Below, piece after piece: positions 58,385 to 64,000 of a stretch of DNA of 64,000 nt. Location of the stretch: contig NZ_JACHND010000001.1 of the NCBI RefSeq assembly GCF_014205275.1, positions 3,534,001 to 3,598,000 on the forward strand, in the 5' to 3' direction. The first letter of the stretch is position 1. Each line of letters starts with the position of its first letter. Below the pieces are notes generated by a model. It was not told the DNA's origin, did not search any database, and saw only the letters and a program-made list of their open reading frames with translations. A program made the position numbers and the translations under genes. Source of the stretch: Sphaerisporangium siamense (GTDB lineage Bacteria; Actinomycetota; Actinomycetes; Streptosporangiales; Streptosporangiaceae).

Positions 58385-60127
58385 TCAGTCGGAGGCCGGG
58401 ATGCGGGTCAGGAGGAGGGCTACGTCGTCGTACTGCTGGGGGAGGGCGTCGACGATGGCGGCGCAGGCGGCTTCGAGGGATTCGTGGGGTTCGGTGAGGG
58501 ATGTGCGTAGGGTAGCGATGCCGGTGTCGATGTCCTGTTCGCGGCTTTCGACCAGGCCATCGGTGTAGAAGGCGAGGGTGGCGCCCGGAGGCATCGCGAA
58601 CTCGGTGGTGGTGAAGTCGCCCGCGAACTCGGGGTCGCCGAGGCCGAGCGCCAGCCCGGAGGGCAGGTCGAGGACGACCGCGGCGCCGTCGGCGCCGACC
58701 AGGATGGGCGGCGGGTGCCCCGCGCGGGAGATCGCGCAGGTGTGGGTGCGCAGGTCGATGACAGCGTACAGGCAGGTCGCGCACTGGATGGAGTGCATGT
58801 CGTCGGCCATGCGGTCGAGCTGTCGCAGCACCTCGTCGGGGGTGAGGTCGAACCCGGCGAGCGCGCGCACGGCCGCGCGGAGCTGGCCCATGCCCCCCGC
58901 GGCCACCGCGCCGTGCCCCATGGCGTCGCCGATCACCAGGCCGATGCGGTCGCCGGGCAGCGGGAACACGTCGTACCAGTCGCCGCCGACCGTCATCGCG
59001 CTCGCGGGCAGGTAGCGGTGCGCGAGGTCGAGGCCGGGCGGGACGGTGAGCCTGCGCGGCGCGAGGTTCTGCTGGAACGCCTGCGTGATGCGGTGTTCCT
59101 TGGAGTAGAGGCGGGCGTTGTCGATGCAGATGGCGGCGCGGGCCGCGAGGTCGGCGGCCAGGGTCTCGTCGTGGGCGTCGAACGGGGCGCGCTCGGGGTT
59201 GCGGGTCATGGTGATGAACCCGATGACGGTGCCCCGGGCGGTGAGCGGCGCCGCCAGGTAGGAGGCGGAGCAGAGGACGTCGGCGGCGGAGTCGCCGAGG
59301 ACGCCGCTGATCCTGCTCACCTCCTCCGCGCCGAGCTCGGCCGCGCCGTAGGTGACGGGGACGCCGGTGCTCATGCAGCGGATGGCCGGGTGGCCGGGGC
59401 CGTAGACCACGAGTTCGTTGTCGGGGAAGGTCTTGGCCCAGTCGTGCTCCGGGGTGTGGCGGACGTCGAGCCGGAAGGCCAGCCGCCGCACCCGCACCGA
59501 GCCGTCCGCGCCGTGGTCGGGGTAGGCCTCGTCCCTGAGCAGGCCCTCGATGACCGACACGCTGGCGGTGTCGGCCAGGCGCGGCACGGCGACGTCGATG
59601 AAGTCCTCGGCGGCCTGCCGGGGGTCGAGGGTGGCGCCGATGCGCGAGCTGACCTCGTTGAGCAGGGCGAGGCGCTCGCCGGCCTCGAAGTCGGCGCGGG
59701 TGGGGCGCGGCGCGCGGGTGTCGGCCGCGGTGACCATGACCGTGCCCCACGGTCCGGGCATGCTCAGGGGCTCCAGCTCGAACCGGACCTCGTGGACGCG
59801 GCCGTCGGCGCACGCGGCGGACAGGACGCCGCTCCAGCCCGACCCGGACGCGCAGCCGTCCAGCGCCTGCGTGATCGTGTCGCGGCGGGCGCCGAGGAAC
59901 AGCAGGTCGCAGATGTCGTGGCCGAGCGCCTTGTCTGCCGCACGGCCGAAGAGACGTGTCGCCCCGCCGCTCCACTGCGTGACACGGCCGTTCTCGTCGA
60001 GCACCAGGGCCGCGAAACGGCCGTTGTGGATCACTCCCTGGCGTGGACGGCGCCTCCCGTCCGCCCTCGGCGCTTCTGCCCTCGCCGCACGCGCCACCAG
60101 TCCTCCTGGCACAGAAAATCGGGACAT
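58385..60127 (-). CDS. PAS-GAF-SpoIIE type PP2C protein phosphatase
   Basis: The 580-residue protein has a PAS domain (about 35-130, VLDENGRVTQWSGGATRLFG), a GAF domain (about 150-335) and a SpoIIE-like PP2C phosphatase (about 360-575; GGDWYDVF, IGDAMGHG, FYTDGLVE with the metal Asps). It lacks the C-terminal HATPase kinase domain often found in actinomycete homologues. It should dephosphorylate an anti-anti-sigma (STAS) protein in response to a small ligand or redox signal. The first ATG has no good ribosome site. Confidence 0.9.
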   Translation of the reverse strand: MSRFSVPGGLVARAARAEAPRADGRRRPRQGVIHNGRFAALVLDENGRVTQWSGGATRLFGRAADKALGHDICDLLFLGARRDTITQALDGCASGSGWSGVLSAACADGRVHEVRFELEPLSMPGPWGTVMVTAADTRAPRPTRADFEAGERLALLNEVSSRIGATLDPRQAAEDFIDVAVPRLADTASVSVIEGLLRDEAYPDHGADGSVRVRRLAFRLDVRHTPEHDWAKTFPDNELVVYGPGHPAIRCMSTGVPVTYGAAELGAEEVSRISGVLGDSAADVLCSASYLAAPLTARGTVIGFITMTRNPERAPFDAHDETLAADLAARAAICIDNARLYSKEHRITQAFQQNLAPRRLTVPPGLDLAHRYLPASAMTVGGDWYDVFPLPGDRIGLVIGDAMGHGAVAAGGMGQLRAAVRALAGFDLTPDEVLRQLDRMADDMHSIQCATCLYAVIDLRTHTCAISRAGHPPPILVGADGAAVVLDLPSGLALGLGDPEFAGDFTTTEFAMPPGATLAFYTDGLVESREQDIDTGIATLRTSLTEPHESLEAACAAIVDALPQQYDDVALLLTRIPASD

Positions 60128-60378
60128 CGGGTCCAGACCGCGTTGGGAGGCGCGTGATGGTTCCCCCGGGACTGCGCCTGTGTCGCGGCTACCGTCAGTA
60201 AAGTATCATCTACGATTTGCTTTCCATCGTGAAAACCCCTCGAAGCCCCCCACCCCTGACGTCTTTCGTTCACCTTGGCGGGTGACGGCACCTGTTTCAA
60301 GAGGTTCACGAGGGCGGGCGTCCGCCGGAGCGGCTCACCGGACCCACCCCCGGTCTCGTCCCTGTCCCATATTTCGGA

Positions 60379-60384
60379 TATAAC
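60379..60384 (+). promoter_or_regulatory. Minus-10 element of the metNIQ operon, leaderless
   Basis: TATAAC ends 6 bases before the GTG start of metN and there is no ribosome site. The mRNA would start at or next to the GTG. No minus-35 is clear. No SAM riboswitch core (for example a GGCAACC box) is seen upstream. Confidence 0.5.
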
Positions 60385-60390
60385 CTACCT

Positions 60391-61365
60391 GTGATACATG
60401 TTTCCCGGCTGAGGAAGGTCTACGGGACGGGGGTCGTCGCGCTCGACGGCGTCGACCTCGACGTGCGCGAGGGAGAGGTCTTCGGCGTGCTCGGGCAGAG
60501 CGGCGCCGGCAAGAGCACGCTGCTGCGCTGCGTCAACCTGCTCGAACGCCCGACCAGCGGGACCGTGACGGTCGGGGGACAGGAGCTCACCACGCTCGGC
60601 CCCGCCGCGCTCCGGCGCGCCAGGCAGGGCATCGGCATGATCCACCAGCAGTTCGCCCTGCTCTCCTCGCGGACGGTGGCCGGCAACGTCGCCTTCCCCC
60701 TGGAGGTCGCGGGCGTCCCCCGGCGCGAGCGCGCCGCCCGGGTGACGGACCTGCTCGACGTCGTCGGCCTCGACGGCAAGGCCGCGCACTACCCCGCCCA
60801 GCTCTCCGGCGGGCAGAAGCAGCGGGTCGGCATCGCCCGCGCCCTCGCCGCCGGTCCGAAGGTGCTGCTGTCGGACGAGGCCACGAGCGCCCTGGACCCC
60901 GGGACCACGCAGTCGATCCTCGCCCTGCTCAAGCGGCTCAACGCCGAGCTCGGCCTGACGATCCTGCTCATCACGCACGAGATGCACGTCATCAAGGCCG
61001 TCTGCGACTCGGTCGCCGTCATGCGCGAGGGCAAGGTGGCGGAGTACGGCCGGGTCGCCGAACTGGTCGCCACGCCGGGGTCCCTGCTGACCCGTGAGAT
61101 CTTCCCGCTGCCCGAGTCCGCGCCGCCCGGCGCGGTCACGGTGACCTTCACCGGACGGCCGGGCGAGGCGATCCTGTCCGGCCTGGTCCGCGAGTACGAC
61201 GTGGACGTGGACATCCTCGCCGGGTCGCTGGAGGAGGTGGGCGGCGTGTCGGCCGGGCGCCTGCGGCTGCGGATCGACGGGACCGCCCGCGCCGAGGCCC
61301 TCGCCGACCTGCGCCGGCGCGGCCTCGTCCAGGAGGAGTCCGCCGCGCGGGAGGAGGTCCGGTGA
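60391..61365 (+). CDS. metN: Methionine ABC transporter ATP-binding protein
   Basis: The 324-residue ATPase has Walker A GQSGAGKST, signature LSGGQKQRVGIARAL and Walker B VLLSDEATSALDP, and a C-terminal NIL domain (about 245-318) that binds methionine and inhibits transport. With MetI and MetQ following, it takes up D- and L-methionine. GTG start at 60391. It overlaps metI by 4 bases. Confidence 0.95.
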   Translation: MIHVSRLRKVYGTGVVALDGVDLDVREGEVFGVLGQSGAGKSTLLRCVNLLERPTSGTVTVGGQELTTLGPAALRRARQGIGMIHQQFALLSSRTVAGNVAFPLEVAGVPRRERAARVTDLLDVVGLDGKAAHYPAQLSGGQKQRVGIARALAAGPKVLLSDEATSALDPGTTQSILALLKRLNAELGLTILLITHEMHVIKAVCDSVAVMREGKVAEYGRVAELVATPGSLLTREIFPLPESAPPGAVTVTFTGRPGEAILSGLVREYDVDVDILAGSLEEVGGVSAGRLRLRIDGTARAEALADLRRRGLVQEESAAREEVR

Positions 61366-62018
61366 ACGCCGACGAACTGCTGCCCGTCCTCCTCCAGGCC
61401 ACCGGCGAGACGGCCCAGATGGTGTTCTGGTCGGCGCTGCTCACGCTGGTGCTCGGCCTGCCCCTCGGCGTGCTGCTCGTGGCCACCGACCGCGGCGGGC
61501 TGCTGCCAGCCCCCGCCGCCAAGGCCGTGCTCGGCGGCGTCGTCAACGTGGGCCGTTCGCTGCCGTTCATCGTGCTGATGGTCGCGATCCTCCCGTTCAC
61601 CCGCCTGGTGACGGGCACGACGATCGGCACGGTCGCCGCGATCGTCCCCCTGACCCTGGGCGCCGTCCCCTTCTACGCCCGCCTGGTGGAGACCGCGCTG
61701 CGCGGGGTGGAGCGCGAGGTGGTGGAGGCCGCCCAGGCCATGGGGGCCGGGCGCGTCCGCGTGGTCGCGCGGGTGCTGCTGCCCGAGGCGCTGCCGGGCC
61801 TGGTCGCCGGGCTCACCGTCACGGTGGTGGCGCTCATCGGGTACTCGGCGATGGCCGGGGCGATCGGCGGGGGCGGCCTCGGCGACCTGGCCATCAGGTA
61901 CGGCTACCAGCGCTTCGACACGACCGTGATGGTGATCACGGTCGCGCTGCTCGTGGTGGTCGTGCAGCTCGTCCAGAGCCTCGGCGACCTGGTGGCGCGC
62001 AGGCTCTCCCACAAGTGA
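61362..62018 (+). CDS. metI: Methionine ABC transporter permease
   Basis: The 218-residue protein has five membrane helices and the ABC permease EAA-type loop (VVEAAQAMGAGRVRVVARVL). Length and sequence (GYSAMAGAIGGGGLGDLAIRYGYQRF) match MetI. It starts with GTG in the GTGA overlap with metN, so both are coupled. Confidence 0.95.
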   Translation: MNADELLPVLLQATGETAQMVFWSALLTLVLGLPLGVLLVATDRGGLLPAPAAKAVLGGVVNVGRSLPFIVLMVAILPFTRLVTGTTIGTVAAIVPLTLGAVPFYARLVETALRGVEREVVEAAQAMGAGRVRVVARVLLPEALPGLVAGLTVTVVALIGYSAMAGAIGGGGLGDLAIRYGYQRFDTTVMVITVALLVVVVQLVQSLGDLVARRLSHK

Positions 62019-62086
62019 GGCCCCGGCGGTCGCGGGCCGTCCTGGGTCGTTTCCCGATTGATCAGCCGATGTAAGGAGATATGGCG

Positions 62087-62929
62087 ATGCGTAGGTTCAT
62101 GGGGGCCGTGGCCGCCGCCGCGCTGGCACTGACGCTGGCCGCCTGCGGCGGGGAGAGCGCCGCGCCAGGGGCGACCACGAGCGCGAGCGCCGCGCAGGAC
62201 GCGCCGCTGAAGGTGGGCGTGAGCCCCGTGCCGCACGGGGAGATCCTGAAGTTCGTGAAGGACAAGCTGGCCTCCGCGGCCGGGCTGAAGCTGGAGATCG
62301 TCGAGTTCACCGACTACGTGCAGCCCAACAGCCAGCTCCAGGAGGGGCAGCTCGACGCGAACTACTTCCAGCACCGCCCCTACCTGGACGACTTCCAGAA
62401 GTCCAAGGGCGGCAAGGAGATGGTGTTCGTGCGGGCCGTCCACCTGGAGCCGCTCGGCCTGTACTCGCGGAAGGTCAAGAGCACGGGCGAGCTGGCGAAC
62501 GGCGCGACGGTGGCCGTCCCCAACGACGCCACCAACCTCGGGCGCGGGCTGAAGCTGCTGGAGGACAACGGCCTCATCGAGCTCAAGCCCGGCGTCGGCG
62601 CCGCGGCCACCGAGAGGGACGTGGCGGAGAACCCCAAGAACATCCAGTTCAAGCCGCTGGAGGCCGCGCAGCTCCCGCGCTCGCTGGAGGACGTGGACGC
62701 CGCCGTCATCAACGGCAACTACGCGCTGGAGGCCGAGCTGAAGCCGGCGTCGGACGCGCTGGTGCTGGAGAAGGCCGAGGGCAACCCGTACGCCAACGGG
62801 CTGGTCGTCCTCAAGGGCCGGGAGGGCGACGCGAGGATCGAGAAGCTGGCCGGGCTGCTGGCCGGGCCCGAGGTGAGGAAGTTCATCGAGGACACCTACC
62901 AGGGCTCGGTCATCCCGTCGGCGACGTGA
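62087..62929 (+). CDS. metQ: Methionine-binding lipoprotein
   Basis: The 280-residue lipoprotein has the signal RRFMGAVAAAALALTLAAC (lipobox LAAC) and the NlpA/MetQ fold: KVGVSPVPHGEILKFVKD at the start and FTDYVQPNSQLQEGQLDANYF, YFQHRPYLDDF. AAGGAG at 62073-62078 is 8 bases before ATG 62087, but only 2 before ATG 62081, so 62087 is chosen. Its end overlaps the convergent TetR gene by 20 bases. Confidence 0.95.
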   Translation: MRRFMGAVAAAALALTLAACGGESAAPGATTSASAAQDAPLKVGVSPVPHGEILKFVKDKLASAAGLKLEIVEFTDYVQPNSQLQEGQLDANYFQHRPYLDDFQKSKGGKEMVFVRAVHLEPLGLYSRKVKSTGELANGATVAVPNDATNLGRGLKLLEDNGLIELKPGVGAAATERDVAENPKNIQFKPLEAAQLPRSLEDVDAAVINGNYALEAELKPASDALVLEKAEGNPYANGLVVLKGREGDARIEKLAGLLAGPEVRKFIEDTYQGSVIPSAT

Positions 62930-63545
62930 CGTCCTCGGAGGGCCGCCGGCGCAGGCCGTCGAACGCGATCTTGCAGACGGCCTCCGCCAGCGCCGCCGCG
63001 CCCATGCCGCCGCGCGGCCTGTACCACTCGGTCACCGAGTTGACCAGCCCGAACAGCAGGCGGCTGACCACGGCCGGGTCCACGTCCGGCCGGATGTCGC
63101 CCTCGGCCTCGGCCTGGCGCACCAGCTCGCCCGCCAGATGGTCGAACGCGCGGCGGCGGGCCAGGGCCTGACGTTCCACCTTGGTGTTGCCGCGCACCCG
63201 CAGCAGCAGCGTGACGAACGGCAGCCGCTCGACCAGGACGTGGACGCTGCGGCGCACCAGGTGCTCCAGGCGGTCGATCGCCCGGCCCTCCATGGCCGCG
63301 GCCTCCTCGGCCGCCTCCGACAGCCCGTCCAGGGCCCGGTCCACCGCCAGGCGCAGCAGCTCGTCCTTGCCCGAGACGTGGTGGTAGATCGCCGACTTGG
63401 TGATGCCGAGCCTGCGGGACAGGTCCTCCATGCTGGTGGCCTCGTAGCCGCGTTCGTTGAAGACTTTGACGGCGACGGCGAGCAGTGATTCCAGGTCGTA
63501 GCCGGGACGGCCCCGGCGGGCCGGGGTGGCGCGGGCGGTGGCCAT
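62910..63545 (-). CDS. TetR family regulator
   Basis: The 211-residue protein has a TetR HTH (LLAVAVKVFNERGYEATSME with DLSRRLGITKSAIYHHVSGK, residues about 20-65) and a helical ligand domain. It is close to TetR proteins beside phenylacetate or beta-ketoadipate thiolase genes, and the divergent gene is such a thiolase, so it may repress it. The ATG at 63545 is assumed; ATG 63629 would add 28 residues that look disordered. It ends inside the metQ 3' end. Confidence 0.85.
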   Translation of the reverse strand: MATARATPARRGRPGYDLESLLAVAVKVFNERGYEATSMEDLSRRLGITKSAIYHHVSGKDELLRLAVDRALDGLSEAAEEAAAMEGRAIDRLEHLVRRSVHVLVERLPFVTLLLRVRGNTKVERQALARRRAFDHLAGELVRQAEAEGDIRPDVDPAVVSRLLFGLVNSVTEWYRPRGGMGAAALAEAVCKIAFDGLRRRPSEDVTSPTG

Positions 63546-63831
63546 CGCGGGTGCACGCCTGCCTTTCTGGGGGTCGAGGGACCGCGCGGCCGGGCGGGGA
63601 GGTCGTTCACGCCCCCTGATCGCGATCATATCGTCACCGCGGCCGGTGGCCCCGTTTCGTCCGGCGCTGGTACGGGCACGCCTGGCAGGCGATGACGGGG
63701 CGAGCGGGCCGTGCCGGGCGGCGCGGGCTCCGACCGGTGTCCGGGTTGGTGGTGTGGGTACCTGTATCGTCGGAAAACGCCGGATTCGCGTATTTGATCG
63801 CCACCGAAACCTTCCAAGGAGGTCGACCGCC

Positions 63832-64000
63832 ATGCCGGAGGCATATCTCGTCGACGGGGTCCGCACCCCCCTAGGCCGGTACGGGGGAGTGCTCGCGGGC
63901 GTGCGTCCCGACGATCTCGCCGCCCTCGTCGTGGGCGAGGTGCTGCGCCGCGCCGGCGCGCCCGGGGACGAGGTGGACGAGGTGATCCTCGGCGCCGCCA
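63832..64000 (+). CDS. pcaF: Acetyl-CoA acyltransferase (thiolase), PcaF-like, partial
   Basis: The first 56 codons are present and run off the right edge. MPEAYLVDGVRTPLGRYGG and LAGVRPDDLAALVV match the start of thiolases, and especially of 3-oxoadipyl-CoA/3-oxo-5,6-dehydrosuberyl-CoA thiolase (PcaF/PaaJ). AAGGAGG lies 8 bases before the ATG. The catalytic Cys is outside the window. The assignment to 3-oxoadipyl-CoA is likely because pcaB-pcaL lie 24 kb away, but not proved. Confidence 0.75.
   Translation, partial: MPEAYLVDGVRTPLGRYGGVLAGVRPDDLAALVVGEVLRRAGAPGDEVDEVILGAA

Noticed and set aside
60128..60390. SAM riboswitch upstream of metN
   Set aside because: The region lacks the conserved core elements such as a GGCAACC box, and the minus-10 places the transcript start at the GTG, leaving no leader for a riboswitch.

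Overview
The window is very GC-rich (about 70 percent), with GC-biased third codon positions, many GTG starts, mycothiol-linked (MDMPI-type) proteins, SARP and large XRE regulators, a TTA-containing regulator and large secreted hydrolases. This points to a filamentous actinomycete, most likely of the order Streptosporangiales (Nonomuraea, Streptosporangium or Actinomadura type); the genus is inference. No rRNA, tRNA, CRISPR array, insertion sequence or prophage was seen.

Left part (1-9.4 kb). A minus-strand cell-surface polysaccharide cluster holds a probable flippase start at the left edge, a NodB deacetylase, two family-2 glycosyltransferases, a CelD-type acyltransferase and a small membrane protein of atypical codon use. 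It is followed by a membrane-tethered ECF sigma factor fused to its own zinc-finger and an outside BACON-like domain, preceded by a possible upstream leader ORF, and then by a substrate-binding/VWA surface protein. 9.6-20 kb carries a DUF4184 membrane protein, a SpoU rRNA methylase, a D,D-carboxypeptidase, a SARP regulator with an ATPase domain, an LPG-synthase-type membrane protein, and a divergent PIG-L deacetylase/GT4 glycosyltransferase pair.

Middle part (20-51 kb). After a 0.7 kb gene-free stretch come an XRE regulator, two large secreted proteases (an M4 plus M28 double metalloprotease and a subtilase) that share the same C-terminal modules, formamidase with its FmdB zinc ribbon, an orphan Pycsar-effector-type membrane protein, a FluG-type amidohydrolase, an S9 peptidase, a repeat lipoprotein, an XRE/phosphotransferase pair, two protocatechuate-branch genes (pcaB and a pcaD-pcaC fusion), a cold-shock gene with a clear promoter and terminator, a GH13 enzyme with an unusual insertion, malate dehydrogenase, a phosphotriesterase-family protein, Tex, and a secreted chitinase with a well-defined promoter and operator-like palindromes.

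Right part (51-64 kb). Two MDMPI-fold proteins flank a minus-strand group that is the best candidate for an undescribed system: a small helical adaptor whose C-terminus and the N-terminus of the next, overlapping gene carry the same short motif, followed by a phosphoribosyltransferase-fold gene and a 65-residue acidic protein, with a membrane-anchored Mrr-type nuclease just upstream. Further right are a decayed SARP regulator, a SpoIIE-type phosphatase, the metNIQ methionine transporter (probably leaderless), a TetR regulator and the start of a PcaF-like thiolase cut by the window edge.

All product calls rest on motif and domain recognition by eye; none was checked against a database.
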